A stretch of DNA of 64,000 nucleotides from the NCBI GenBank assembly GCA_011009095.1, contig VTPC01090562.1, forward strand, positions 186,001-250,000, in the 5' to 3' direction. Source of the DNA: Ignelater luminosus. Lineage: Eukaryota > Arthropoda > Insecta > Coleoptera > Elateridae. Below the pieces are notes generated by a model, which ran no database searches, had not been told where the DNA came from, and saw only the letters and a program-made list of their open reading frames with translations. Position 1 is the first letter of the stretch, and every line of letters begins with the position of its first letter. The position numbers were made by a program, and so were the translations under genes. Positions 1-19,092 of the stretch are shown here, one piece after another.

Positions 1-283
1 AAATATATTTGTTTTTAAAAGGTAGCAACATTTTATTCTGTTGATCAGCAACCAAATTCAATTCTTATTATGTAATAACAGGAACTTTGGAATTCTATTA
101 GATGAAATGAAAGTATTGTAAAATACAGACTATTCAGATATTTTGAAACAAAAGTAGCATGTGAAAATAATAGACGTCATGAAAACAAAATGTGTAATTG
201 TATAACATGTACGTTTGTGAGAAAACTTGTTTTGCAATAAAAAAATAAAGTTGTTATTGATTATAATCATGATTTCCTTTTAG

Positions 284-6425
<6,142 letters not shown>

Positions 6426-7920
6426 GTTACCTTAATTTGAAGTTACCTTATTGTGAAATAAGATTTTATATGATTTTATTATTCCTTTTTTTAATTGTAG
6501 AGGCTATGTTAAGTTTACAAATTAGTTATTATTATAATTATTAATTATCATCCCCTTTTTATATTTATTTTTTAAATATTGTTAAGTATCTTAAGGAGCA
6601 ATTTTTTCTTTGTATCCATCCAGTTACATTTTGATATTTCTTTCTTGAGAAATGTGACTGAGATATAATGCATTAATAGCCAATATTAATTTTAAATATT
6701 TTTGTATGTTATGTAAGTAATATTGTGTATTATTTAATTTTAATTAAAATTGTGAATAGTTGATAAATTCCAAAGATTTATTTGTTTAAAAATAACAAAA
6801 TTTGCATTTATTCATTGATCTAATTAACTCTGATATTTTTACTTGACCTTTCTCTTTGTGAAATGGCTCTTTAAAATTAACCTGATTGTAAACAGTATTA
6901 ATCATAGGTCGATCTATGAATAGCAAGGCCTGAGAGTGCAGCTATAATATGAAGAGAAATTTGTAGAAATTTGTTATTTTTTTATGAAATATAGGAAGCA
7001 TGGTAGTGTGCTTATTTTGTATGATTTTTACAAAATAAAGATATTTATGATTGTTGTGAAATATTGAAAAGCATTATTGGAATATCTAGATCAAATTAAT
7101 CTAAAAAATAAATTTTAATACTGAAGAAAAACTGAAGTGAGGGTAGTGTGTGTATGAAGATCGTTCTATGATTGAATCAATTCAATAAATACTTCTACAA
7201 GATGTTAATTATATTACGAGATTTAAATTCCAATATCTACTGTCGTAATTTAATCAGATTTATTATTATCATTTCCAATATTTTTATTGTACAATAAGAA
7301 CAACTGAAGAGGGTCTCGTTCAAACATGCTAAGTGATTAGATTATTGAATTGCGATTGCTTAGATAAAATTTTTTATTCTATTTCATTTACAAGGACAAC
7401 TCGCCTCCAGAACCTTTCTTTTCTGATTATATGAATGAATTTAGTCTTAATTCCATTGTGGGGCATAGCTGATGATGCATATAATACTTTAAGGGATAAA
7501 CCTGAGAATAATTTGGCACTTAGCTTGTTTGAATTGAACATTGTTCAATTGTGTTTTTAATATTGTATTGTAAGTGATTTATTTGTAATGCATATCTTTT
7601 GTGATATTTTTCTATTGATGTTTTATTTATTAATTTTATACAGAGTGTGCTAATTATTTGATAAAAATATTTTTTAATATGAAGGTATTGCAAGTTTTAA
7701 CATAATTGTTGATGCTTATGGCTTTTCTGTAAGGAGAATCGACTTCTTTTGTTTGAAGAAATGTAGTAAATAATATGGCCAATCTAGAGATTCCAATTAT
7801 TCTGTAGTTTCTCATTCTGAACTTCTGTAACAATTTATTTCTCTTGATGTTTAGAAGTCCTTTATATTTATTTTCAAATAAATGTTAAGTTTCTTTATTT
7901 CAAATTTTTCTCTTAACCTT
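6426..7920 (+). other. Coronin 3' UTR and AT-rich flank
   Basis: No ORF of interest. AATAAA hexamers at 7034-7039 and 7184-7189 are candidate coronin poly(A) signals. A stretch near 7642 reads TACAGAGTGTG, resembling the end of the mariner-like MITE at 25128, without a visible partner. Confidence 0.5.
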
Positions 7921-8148
7921 CAACAAAGGGGCCTTGTAAAATTACGTAACAGTCGAACCGGGGTCCACTTGGACCCATGACAGAATATTGGCTATTTGTT
8001 GCTCGTACTCGAGGTATCAATTGTCTAGAAATATAAGACAAAAGGACCGGAAAATAGCAAAAAAGCATATTCCATACTTTTTATATATTACATATTTTTA
8101 ACCTCGGTAAACGTCTCCTGATTAGCGGCAATACATCATCCTCTTCAT

Positions 8149-8265
8149 CTACTTCACACATGACATCCACTTCGTATTTTCAAAATCGGGAACATCGTTC
8201 TCAAGTAAATATAGCAGTTCCCCATCTGTAAGGGGCTTATTATCAAAACATGTCACAGCACTCAT
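8149..8265 (-). pseudogene. Possible piggyBac-type transposase N-terminal remnant
   Basis: A 38-codon ORF from ATG at 8265 contains PLTDGELLYLLEND, followed after the stop by acidic residues and a basic RRRLPR-like stretch in another frame. Acidic LTDEEL-type openings are common in piggyBac-like transposases. Flanking sequence repeats CGAACYGGGGTCYA (about 7953 and 8470, same orientation), and a related sequence occurs at 13310. No catalytic domain remains. The assignment is tentative; it could be any acidic ORF. Confidence 0.25.
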
Positions 8266-9864
8266 CTTGAAGCGTACAATATGAGCAACTAACAAAAACT
8301 GAGTGCATTTTGCACATTTACTCTCAATATCATAGTACGGGGAATCCCCAAGCTACGAAAAAAAATTTGAAATACGTTTAGTAAAATAAAGAACGGCAAG
8401 CTACAGACATTACTGGGGAACTCCCCTGCTTGATTGGAAATAATTAGGACGCTTTTTGTATACTGTAAAAGACGAACTGGGGTCTAGGCAGGCTCCAGGC
8501 TGAAAAAAAATCTAAGCTATTTACTGTTAAACTGACACTTTGCCTTTATTAGAATAAATGGTCTTTGTTAAGCAAAGTAGTGGCATAATACCAAAGTTCG
8601 ACAACCAACACTTTCAGTTTTCGGTTTTAGAACTACCAAGGTTATTCAAATAAAAGCAAAAAGAACTTACTTTTGAGACAGGAGACCATGATTTCATATC
8701 TGGTTATATCTTTTAATTTTAAACAACTTTTCTTACTAACATATTGCTCTATTTTTAAAATTAAGGCTTACTTTACTCTTGAGCGACTTTATCTGCCCCG
8801 TGTGCTATGACTTTTTGCGATTGTGATTGGTGTTAACTTTGATTTTAGACATGCACCAACTTTTTATAGTACTTTCATTTCCTTACAGCAGTTGGTTAAA
8901 ATGTTTCCCATTTGTTGCAAACTTCATGGATCATACTGTATAAATACCATTATCAAGAAGTCCCAATTCGCATTATTTTAAAACTTCCAGTACTGCCTTC
9001 ATTAATTTGTAATCTTATTTTGTCATTTCTTAAAAGCAACTCTATATAATGCATCTAATAATGATAAATCGTTTTTTGTAAAATATGTTGTTAGGTTTTT
9101 TTTTATTATTATATTTAATGTGTAATATTTTTTCTTTTCATTACGTTGTTATCAATAATTTCTATCAGTATTTCTTAATCTTAAGTGTGCTCAAAAAGAA
9201 ACAAAACAAATTTTAATGTGTAGCTTTGAATTTAATTCATTTTAGAAGTGTTATTTGTGCATTGATAGTATATTGATGTGATTTCTTATCAAAAGTGATC
9301 ACAAAACTCACTGCGCGCCTTATTTGAGCCAATCTAACATGATAAATAGTTTTATTATTTTATATCAACTTGCCAAATTATACAGCATGCATAGCTTTAA
9401 TCGTAAAAAGAATCGCACAAAACACTAGTATTATTCATATTTATTAACATATATTTTGCTGGATTCTATATAAAATTATACAAAAAGGCTTTTATATATT
9501 CTAATAATATACTTATAGTCTAATAATGGGAAGTACAATTGAATTGAATGACACCTCTTATTTACAAATACTAGTGAAAAGAGGAAAAGTTTGATAGAAG
9601 AATCACTGCTGCATGTGCTACTTTTTATAATTAATACAACTCCATAGAGCTTTTGTCATATCTTTGTATAATAAAAACAAAATAAATGAAATATAAAATG
9701 AAGAAATTATGTAGTTTTGTTTTTTCTTTCCCTTAATGCATCTTATCCTATGTTGTACTAATTGTTAAAAATATTCAGCATTACAAATATTACAAATATG
9801 GATGACATCGAATAATACTTAAAGTCTTATTATATCACTATTATATTTAAGAATGTACAATAAT
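8266..9864. other. Intergenic, no gene seen
   Basis: AT-rich sequence without a credible exon on either strand. The right part (about 9430-9864) is the probable 3' UTR of the Ly6 gene, which is transcribed leftward. Confidence 0.5.
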
Positions 9865-12800
9865 TCAAGTAAAACAAGTCCTTAATAATGTTGTAAAACC
9901 TGCTATAGTCACAATGCTGAAAATTCCAAGGGGATAGGTCTTGCTGCTCGGATTACATCCATCTCCAGTACACGTGTAAATGCAGGTTCGATAATTTAAG
10001 ATATCTCCTGGTTGCTTGACAAAATTGCAGTAGTTTCCTAAATCCAAGGATGAGCAAAATCTTTTTGTGCCAATTCCTCCTGTGAACATATTAATATTAT
10101 TACACAGGAATTGATCAATAACTTTGATACATCATCAAGATGTTTGAGTAATTTAGTTGCATAGGGTGTTATAAATTATGGTATAAAAAGCAGTACTACT
10201 GATGTTAGCATGCCCCACATTTGAAGCTAGGAGTATATTTGAAACTAAACTTGTGTAATAAAACGGATAGTTTTAGAGATTGAGAGAACGATTTCACTAA
10301 ATAACATAATAATGGGTGTTTCAGAAGTTTCAAATTATGAAACATCTAATATTTAAGATTTATTATTTGATAAGCCATAGGTTACTTTGATTTTGAGACT
10401 TTTGAAACACCTATTATTTGTTTAGAGGTAAGCTTTTATCTTGATGGCAACTCAAAAGTTTGAGGAGTGTTTACTCATATCTAAAGCACGGAATGATATG
10501 CACAAAATTTCTGCAAAATCTGCACATGGATGGATGCAATGCAATTTTATATGCAATTCAATATCCCTAAGAAAAGCCTTAAATTGTAAGGAAACCAAAA
10601 AAAAACTTAAAAAATGTTTATTTCAAAGCTCTTCATGCTATGTTTTATAACAAAAACATTTTCATGTATTTTCACTAGACTTTTATCTATGGGGTTGTTT
10701 GAAAGAAAAAGTCTACTTTATTAACTGAAAGTCAAGAATATTTAATAAATCGACTTCATCAAGCTGCTGCAGAAATTGAGTCAATGGCTCTTTGAACAAT
10801 TTTTGTGATTTTCATTTGTTTTTTTATTGTTTTCTGTTAACTAGTTACTTTTAAAGATTTAGTATACTAAATAAACAGTTTTTCCTCATTATCTCAGCAA
10901 TCCTTGAAACTTGGATATGAGTACACTATAATTTTTTACTTCAAATCACATGTCTAATGAGCCTCTACAGTTATCTCTTGAATCATGAGACTACTCATCC
11001 TATAAAGTGTCACTTCCTTGACTATTCTTTCTAATGCTAGAGATTCAATTTCTTGCACTACAACTTGAAATAAACTGACCAATCAGAATAATGTATAATG
11101 TAATCAAGTTATACTAGTTCATAAGTTATCGCTTGTCAAACTGACAGATTTGGAAATTTTTGCCACCTCAAGCATCAAACTTCACGCCTTGCACTTGAAA
11201 TGCTACTTCTTGAATAAATAACTATTTTCTTTTATAAAAAAATTTTGAAAAGTCAAAGGTTTCCAAGATATTCTAATAATTTAATTTGAATGTAAGTACT
11301 GTTGAGAGACAAAAGTCTAACAAGCAGTTTTTATCTATTTGTATGTAAAACTACAATTGTAAAAATTCTACGAGAATCATCTCCTCGTCTAAGATGATGA
11401 AGCAGATGAACTTTATATGGAAACATGTTAGCTTCTTTCAGCTTGTGCCATAGGATACTGAAACAGTTAAAATTTTTCTGTGTAAAGTTCATTTAGTTCA
11501 TCATCAGTTAGGAGATAATCTCCAAAGAACTTTTACATGCAATTAGATAAAAAATGATTGTTAGACTTTTATTTTCATACAATACTGACATTCAAATCAA
11601 AGTATCTTGGAAAATCTTTCCACAGGACAAAAAATACTTTATATTGAATCTTTCAAATACTTTATATTTGAATGTTCTTGGGATTGCAAAATATCTTTGC
11701 ACTAGAGCGCCATCTATATCTTAGGATTTGAAGTAACTACAATGGCATAAGAATAAAATTATCTTTACTTTATAGTGAATGCCGTTTGCAAAATTCAAAT
11801 ATCTTGCCTATACTAAGATTCACCATCAGACGAAGTAATAAAAGTGCATGATGACTCAAAGATGCATTTCTACTGGCTGCAGTAAGGAATTGTTGAGCCG
11901 GTTTCACTCTGCTCAACATTCATTGGCCTTTGTTCACTACGTTTTTTCTTTCTTTCATGTGTTGTTGTAGCGGCTTGAATCTGGCTTGAGCAACGTGATC
12001 ACTCTGTCTGTTGGTGAACCTTAGTGTCCTTAGTATAGTTACTGAAATGTCTTAAATGAAACACCCTGCATATCTCTTACTTTTAAATATGGTACATGCA
12101 ACATGATTGTGTATTACACAAGTTTAGTCTTTACTAATCATTGCTATGAACTAAAAAGTCTATTTTGTAGCCAAATTATTCTTCTTTGTACACCAATTAC
12201 AAATCTTTGCGTATCAATTAAAGTAAACAAAACAAAATATATACATGAATAAAATTCACTTTTTAGCCATATTAAATATAACAAAATTAGTATATTGTCA
12301 TGAAGAAGTTAGAATTATTACCACCAAGACTAGTAGATTTAATACAATATTGAGCTTCAAATACATGATTACAATTTTGTGGTTGTATACCGCCAAAATG
12401 AATCATTCCATCTGCACAGTCCAGGGTTTCAGAGGAGGAACATTGATAGCAATCTATACAGTATGCTGTATATCAGTCAGTGTAGGTAAGGATTCCCCCA
12501 TCCACAAAGCAGCATTAAAAACAAAATGAAAGTTATAAATTATTATTAAAGAGATATTAGTGCTTAGTCAAATCAGTTGTAAATAAGCAAAGCGAAGAAA
12601 AAAAAGTCCAGCAATGTACCGCCGATACAAGTTTCACTTGATACCTTCAAATCTGCCTGTATGCTTAACACAGTATTTGGCACCATATACATCATCACAT
12701 GATTGTGGCTCTAAATCAACATCTTTGCTGAGGAATTCGTTACATTGAAATAGACTGTCGTTGTCTGTACCTGAACACTGATAGCATCTTATTGCTAGGG
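9865..12800 (-). CDS. Ly6/uPAR three-finger GPI-anchored protein, signal-peptide exon missing
   Basis: Secreted, membrane-anchored three-finger protein of the insect Ly6 expansion (the family that includes Boudin, Crooked and Quiver). Exons on the minus strand: 12800-12645 (51 codons, begins LAIRCYQCSG) and 10079-9865 (70 codons plus TGA). The joint is phase 1 and restores Gly in RFEGGIGTKRF. The two exons carry ten cysteines, enough for the five disulfides of this family, with hallmark GNYCNFV, CIYTC and DGCNPSS. The C-terminal 22 residues are hydrophobic, as expected of a GPI-anchor signal. The sequence upstream of 12800 is a polypyrimidine tract and AG, so the signal peptide must come from an exon further right that I could not find. 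A second first-half exon lies inside the intron (12322-12465). Confidence 0.88.
10308..10418. repeat. Short hairpin MITE in Ly6 intron
   Basis: Ends AATAATGGGTGTTTC and its inverted partner pair over about 24 bp with few mismatches. GGGTGTTTC ends are common in mariner-type elements. No coding sequence. Confidence 0.55.
10672..10795 (+). pseudogene. Fossil mariner transposase C-terminus
   Basis: Translating with one frameshift gives LDFYLWGCLKEKVYF, then QEYLINRLHQAAAEIESM. This matches the region after the third catalytic Asp of the intact DD41D transposase at 44381-45466 (CDFFLWGHVKEKVY). At least one in-frame stop and a frameshift; non-functional. Confidence 0.65.
11259..11613. repeat. 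Palindromic MITE in Ly6 intron
   Basis: Two arms of roughly 140 bp (about 11259-11420 and 11465-11613) are imperfect reverse complements, meeting at matching CAGATGAACTTTA-type sequence. Ends read TTTCCAAGATA. No target duplication could be fixed. Confidence 0.6.
12322..12465 (-). CDS. Duplicated Ly6 first-half exon, possible mutually exclusive alternative
   Basis: Not listed by simple ORF calling because it has no start codon. After the acceptor at 12466-12467 the minus strand reads 47 codons beginning YCIDCYQCSSSETLDC and ending CIKSTSLG before a GT donor at 12321-12320. Cysteine order matches the 12645-12800 exon (CYQC, C, C, C) but the loops are unrelated in sequence. Both exons have 2 leading bases and 1 trailing base, so either can splice to the common last exon at 10079 and give the same Gly codon. 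Alternatives: a decayed tandem gene copy, or an exon of a second gene whose last exon was lost; the intact frame and cysteines argue against decay. Confidence 0.75.
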
Positions 12801-12847
12801 CTGTATTAAACAATAAAATAAAAACACAAATAAATATTAAAAACACA

Positions 12848-14685
12848 TAAAAATTAAAATAAGTATAGATATGGATTTTATGGTGAGCACTAACTTCTGC
12901 CTTCTTCGATTTGAATCTATTTTTTTTAGAGCGGCGCTTTTAGTTTTTATTTTTATATAGGGCAGGGATGAGCAACCAAAGCTCAGGACGGGCCCTGTTG
13001 AAGCTTTTACAAACCTTTATATCACAGTTTATAAATTCATAATTGTATGCGTAGGTAATAAAGATAAATTATGCAATTAGCAGTAATAAAAATACACCCT
13101 TTTAATGACAGGTGTATTATAATTTATGAAATTTGATCCCCACAATAACATACTATCAGCGCTGCTTGTAAAACATATTTGAATTAGAATTAATAAAACA
13201 TTGTTTTATAGTGGAGTGACTGCATTAACATCACGTGCCGCAATGGGATCTAAAGTTGTCCTCCGATCCCGTAATTCTCAAGGTAGCTCCGATTGAAAGC
13301 TTATGGTGGTCCGCCTAGACCCCAAGTGCATCGGTTGTGCATGTCTGACATAGGGTAATGGGTATTTTCTTATATCAATACATGCAACTTTGATTTTCAT
13401 TTTTTGTAAGTTGTTAAAAAGTTTCCTTTTCTTGCCAAAACTGACTTTCTTTAAGAATATATGCGCTCGATACGTGCACCGAGTTCTCAAAAAAACATAC
13501 CGCATAAAGCCAGAATTACAGGCGTGAATTAGTGTTTGAATATCCATCCTTTAACAGGAAAACTGCCGGTTTAAAATAGGTGGTGCAAGGTTACCAGACA
13601 TGGGGATTTTTCCTCACATGTGGGGAAATTGTTAAAGATTTAGGAAAAAGTGACTATGTGGGGAATTATATCTTTTATTGGCGATTTTTCAAATACATCA
13701 CCTTTTTGTTAATTAAATTTTCACTTCATCTCATATTTCTATCTTGGAAATGTTTTTGACAAAATTTTTCACGTAATTTCACTACACAATTTCGGGGAAT
13801 TCCCCGGAAATTAAAATTTGTTTGAAGTTGTTTTTTTATCTTGCTTTATACATTCTTTTGTTATGTCTACATAACTTAATTAATTTCCAATAACTCAACA
13901 AGTTCTTAAGTGGGGTATCACATTATGCTTTGTACTATGTAATATGATTTATACATAAAATAATGCGTAACATTTTATTTTGCTGTTCATTTTTTTATAA
14001 AACAAAAAAAGTTTTAAACAACAACTCTATTAGGGGAAAAAGAATGTTACATGAACAAAACTATGTATCATATTTGATTTCTACTTGAGTGGGGAAAATT
14101 GAGGATTTTTAATGGAAACTGGTGGGGAAATTATATTTTTACAAAACTAAATCTGGCTCTATTCTTTCTTAAATCATTGCAACAGATACGAAGTGTTCCA
14201 TTCTAAAAGGTCGGGAGAAATAAGTATTTGCGTTTCTCGATAGTTTACTTTTGTAAAATAAGTTTGTTTTGTTAACCCCAAGGTGAGTTACGAAGTGTGA
14301 GAAAGTTTTGTAACAAACAATTTGAATCACACTAAACGGTAAGATTTAGTAGATTCCTATATTGTTGTAATTAGCAATGAATCAGTAATAAGAAATGATC
14401 AAGTACTATAATATGAAGTACTTCATTTAAAAAAGCAAAAAGTGGATACAACATTTATGAAATACCCTGTACAGTTAAAAGTAATATTGAACCATAAAGG
14501 TGATTGTTCTGTACAACTTTCTTCAGAACACTTTTTATATTTCTACAAAATAACGATACTATCCCCCGTACACAGATCGCTGGAACATCCTATATATGTA
14601 TTACATATTTATGTACGATTATATTTATTTTTTGTTCAATATACCGTGTGTAACAGAAGGATTGTATTTAAAATACATTAAATAG
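12848..14685. other. Intergenic or Ly6 upstream region; hAT-like end and diverged repeats
   Basis: Expected to be Ly6 intron or promoter. At 12963 CAGGGATGAGCAACC resembles a hAT terminal repeat but no right end is visible. Between 13600 and 14130 there are several TGGGGAAAWT-type motifs in both orientations, probably an old unclassified element. No credible exon. Confidence 0.4.
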
Positions 14686-15023
14686 CAATGTTGTAACAGA
14701 TACATTTTTTTAAATATCTAGTTACAAATATATATACTGAGTGGAATTGGTATCTAGGTACAGATACAGATACTTTCTTTGTTGAGTAACTAGATATAGA
14801 TACAATTACTGAAAAAATATATCTAGATACCCACTGAGATACATTATTGTTATTGTTAACGTTGACCTATAAGGGAAAAAACCTATTTACAAATTCCAAC
14901 ATAAGATTTATTCGATTTTATTTCATTGTATGCTTATGACATCATATTTGCAGTTCTGCTATCTGCTGTCTAAATTTGATAGATAGTATCTAGATACATG
15001 TAACTAGATACATTACAACACTG
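14686..15023. mobile_element. hAT-type nonautonomous element
   Basis: Starts CAATGTTGTAAC and ends with the complement of CAGTGTTGTAATG, the usual hAT terminal form. The interior consists of many TATCTAGTTAC/TAGATACA subterminal motifs in both orientations. The 8-bp flanks (TTAAATAG, TTAGAGGT) only partly agree. Confidence 0.65.
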
Positions 15024-16592
15024 TTAGAGGTAATTTATGACAGTTATTGGTTACGCATAACCTCGACTACAATTACCTTAAGTTTAAAACAGTTATTTAC
15101 ATAATCAGTTATGAAAAGCAAGATTTTGTTTGACGAGATGTAACACATAGGGCTTTTCATAACGTATTATCTACAAAATCTTATCTAATTTTGTTTTATT
15201 GCTGTTTTCTTTCAAAGAATTGTGATATGTTATCAAAATCTTATTTTCATTACGCAACTCAGTTATGTAACGAAATCTTTACAACCCTTTCAAGCATTCT
15301 TTCAACTTTTCACGCCAGTTACGAAACAATTGACATTTTATAATGTCAAAAGGTTATGAAAAATTTGCCTTTTTATAATGAAATTAGATAAACTCAATTT
15401 ACATATATTATTATTATCATGTACTCTACCTTTAATTGAATCTTAATTATATATGACAAATTGCAAGGAGAGACGCTGTATATACAAGTTAATAAATGTT
15501 TATGTTTATTACTTGAAATACATCTGTCTTTTCTTAGTTCGTAAGTCGTAGAAGTGGAAATTGAACAATACATATGTTCTAGAAGGTTCTAGTTATTTAG
15601 GATATACGTAATACGTCTGACAACAGCTAACTCCAAAAGGAAAAGTGTTTGAACATCCTATACTAATTAAACAAATGACTAATGTTTTTTTAAGTAAACG
15701 AATCAAAAATTAATATTAAGGCGCGTTATTCAAATCTCAATTTTCTCAACAAAATTGAAAATATTTTCTAATTAATTTTATTGGTTATTACATGTGGAAA
15801 ATAAAATAAATGTGATACGATCTATGAAAAGGTAGCTTAAGTCGGAAAAATCAATTTTCATTTTTCGAGTGCATCTTATTCTACAGGATAGTATAAAAAA
15901 GGACAGCTCTATTTATTAAAAATTCAGGGAGATACGGCGGGCGTCTTAAAAATTTATTTTGTAAAATCATAGTTTTGAGAAAAACGTATTTAAAGTTTAT
16001 CTGAGATTAAAACTTAAAAATCCATAATATGAGTGTGTCGCGTTCTTTGTCGTTTTACTTTTCCGACTTAAGATACCGTTTTATAGATTGTACCATAATA
16101 ATGTACAGTTTTCATATTGCATATTAAAGAAGTTACAAAATATGTAAATGAAATTTCCCAAAGTGCGAAAGTTCGTTTTAACATGTTGGATTTGGTTGTA
16201 TTTAATATTCATGTGCTGCTCTGCTGTGAGCTTTTTGATGTGCCAGATTTAATTTGTTTATATTTTCAGTTATGTCTTATGGAAATGTAAACTTTACAAA
16301 AACACTAATATCTTGAACTTAAACATTAATAATTGTTATGTTGATAGGTGAACTTGAAAGTGTTAGTATCTTCTTTTTGAGAAATACACATACTACAAAA
16401 CTTTTCCGTTTTATTTAACATGTAAAACATTTTAGGAAGCGTGTTTTCCATGAATAATTCAAGACTTTGAGAACATGCAAAGACGGGCAGCAGAGACGAC
16501 GACACATCACACTCTAAATTGCAAAGTACTCATCAAGTGACTAGTTTGTTTATTTAACAGTCAATATATATAGTATAAGCTTTGAGAGTCAA
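15024..16592. other. Intergenic, nothing recognised
   Basis: AT-rich, no credible ORF, RNA gene or repeat boundary found on either strand. Confidence 0.4.
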
Positions 16593-16892
16593 ATGTCTGG
16601 AAAACTGGCATCATGCCAAAGTGAGATTTCGAGTTATAGCATTGATTTTATGAGTGAATTAGTAAACATTCAGGAATTGCAATATAGTGTAGAATGTCAA
16701 GATGTGACAGGTACTAAATGCAAATTGTGTGTAGGTATACGTACATGGAAACTAAAATATCAATAGACGAATATCATGCAAAAAGTCTTGCTTTATGATA
16801 AACGGAGCTTAGAATTAAACAGGCAAAATATTGAAGCAACATTATACACGAATTTACCCAACGAATTTGTTGATGTGGTCCCAGTACATTAA
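16593..16892 (+). pseudogene. 100-codon ORF interrupted by one TAG, unrecognised
   Basis: From ATG at 16593 the frame reads MSGKLASCQSEISSYS and continues 57 codons to TAG at 16764-16766, then stays open for 42 more codons ending NLPNEFVDVVPVH before TAA. I do not recognise a family. It may be a small pseudogene, a readthrough gene (context CAA-TAG-ACG) or chance. Composition is less AT-rich than its surroundings. Confidence 0.25.
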
Positions 16893-18820
16893 ACGAAGAG
16901 CAAGGAACAAAACCACAAAGTGGTTTTATTGAAATCGAGCTTTTTACGCTTTTTTATTGTCGGGTTTGTCCGTCCTCAGGCAGTAAATACTTAGGATCAC
17001 TTTTGCATTTAAGCTCACAAATATGCAGAAAACAAAGTTATTTATTTTGTATTTTTTCAGTAAAAAGAAAGAGAAAGATTTTTATTGATTACTCTTTATT
17101 CAGTTGTCCCTTGTATCAAGTAGTAAAGTAACCTTCGATGGAAAAAAGAAAAAGATAAAAGAGCAAATAAGATTTTTGATTATCTAAATTCATTTTATCA
17201 GATTTGAAATTCAATTTCTTTTAATCAACCGTCTCCATTCGTAATTGTGTACTACTTCTTTCAACTAAATTAGGTCACTTTTTTGTACGGAAAAAGATAT
17301 TAAATAATTCAATCAACCTGAATTTGGAACAGACGAAAGCTCATTTTTATATTTATTTCCATCATTCTCTTTTTCTTTCACTACACGATATTTAAAACAT
17401 AGAAGTTTTACGTTTTCAATTTAGATTTGTATCGACTACTACTACTTAAAGAAAAATAAAGTTGCACCCCCAAAAAATATTTCAAGATGATTCAAGAGGT
17501 TTTTATCAATAAGCACTTTAAAAGTCCGCTGATACAGCTGACACTTTAATTTTCTTCTCTTCGTATTTAATTTTCAATTTTCTAGAAGGAAATGAAATTT
17601 GGCAGCTTGAAATGGCCAGAAATATAATTTTTTCTTTCTTAATCTGAAGTCAATTAATTTTTTTGCTGTGCCACTCGCAGATTTGCGAATTAAAAACTAG
17701 AAGGGCAAGCGGAAACCTACCAACCAACATCGCAACGACCTAATATTATGAAACGAAGTAAGATTAATTAGTAACTTGACGGCAGTTCATTCGAAGATAA
17801 TACGTATTAGATTGTTTTTTCATTTAATTGACCACATTAAGTCTTTATATTGTTTTCTATTAGCCATTAAGAATGACCTTTTGCGTTTCAAACAAATTTT
17901 AAAATTATGCAATTCATCCTAATTCTTACTATATTCCGAACTGATGACTTTTGCAGGTGGTCCAATAAATTTTCTAATAAATGGGACTTTACAGTGTTTC
18001 TGGATAGCGTTTAGTCTTTCTAAAATTTCAAATTTTTAAACCTGATATATATTTATTTAAGAATACACGATTAAATATGTATAATTAAATGAACCCATCA
18101 GTCTGGAGTTATTAATAATAAATAATTTATCTGCACAATTTTTAACAAATCAACAATGACATATTATTCATCAGCGAACAACACCCAATATATTTACTGG
18201 TTCCAGAAATTCCTTTTTCATTCTTTAACTCAATTGCCTTTCCTGCATACATTTCTTCACAGCTTGGAAAACTGTCACCATTAGATATTCTAGTAAAGAT
18301 TTCTCCCAGGCCGACAAATCGATAGGTCAATCAGAGTTAATTTCTAAATATGAAAAGGTTTGAAAGGAGATTCGTATACGAGAGATTTCGTTTGATTGGC
18401 TTATTTTATCACCCACACCATAGCAAATTCTAAAAAATGTATTTTCCTGAAACGGTCAAGAAAGCCAAACTTTCATGGCTATCTTGTGTCTTGAAAGTTG
18501 CTCTTTACCTGCCTAGGCAAGTAAAGTCTATCTGATTCCTATTACAGTACTAGTACATGTAATGTAAAATAACAGATTTGATTATCAGTTTTTTAATTGA
18601 ACCTAATGTTCTTTAACAGACTTGATTATTATTTATTTAAATGATCATCAAAAATGACATTTCCAAAATTACGAATTTTTGAATAATTTTTAGGTAATCT
18701 ATCCAGTTTCAGCAAAGAATGTATACATAATGAAAGTTATTCTACTGGACTCAGTATTTCCAATATGCTCCTTCGTCTAGTAATAAATAACTTTCATGAC
18801 TTGATATGTAATAGTAATTC
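16893..18820. other. Intergenic with one unexplained minus-strand ORF
   Basis: A minus-strand ORF at 18142-18330 reads GEIFTRISNGDSFPSC and EEMYAGKAIELKNEKG, which looks protein-like, preceded by no convincing acceptor; family not recognised. The rest is AT-rich without features. CTTTACCTGCCTAGGCA near 18507 recurs near 52560. Confidence 0.3.
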
Positions 18821-18922
18821 TCGATACAAGTGCGCTGTCATGCCAAATTTAAAGCACGCAGCACAGGCCAAGCGCGGCAAGAAAGGCCGAGCGCCTGAAA
18901 AGTGACAGCGCACGTGCATCGA
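18821..18922. repeat. GC-rich hairpin element, 102 bp
   Basis: Twenty-base ends (TCGATRCAMGTGCGCTGTCA and its complement) close an unusually GC-rich core with AAGCGCGGCAAG. It stands out against AT-rich flanks. Likely a very short MITE; no target duplication identified. Confidence 0.55.
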
Positions 18923-19092
18923 ACAAAATTTTTTGTAATCATTTACACAAAAGGAAGAAAAACGTTAATTTACTGTAAATTTTGAGGTTAACTTTGACAG
19001 ATGTCAAGTTAGCTGTAAAAATGGAAAAACTTATTATATTTAGTTATAATATTACCTTTTCATTTATGTAGGTATCTCACAAAACGATTACA

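Noticed and set aside
12245..12529. 94-residue plus-strand ORF
   Set aside because: Shadow of the duplicated Ly6 exon, which has cysteine pattern, acceptor and donor on the minus strand.
12834..12846. Ly6 start at the GTG giving a hydrophobic MFLIFICVFILLF leader
   Set aside because: That stretch is a polypyrimidine-type acceptor region (minus strand TTATTGTTTAATACAG); the ATG two bases upstream is out of frame, so the apparent signal peptide is intronic.
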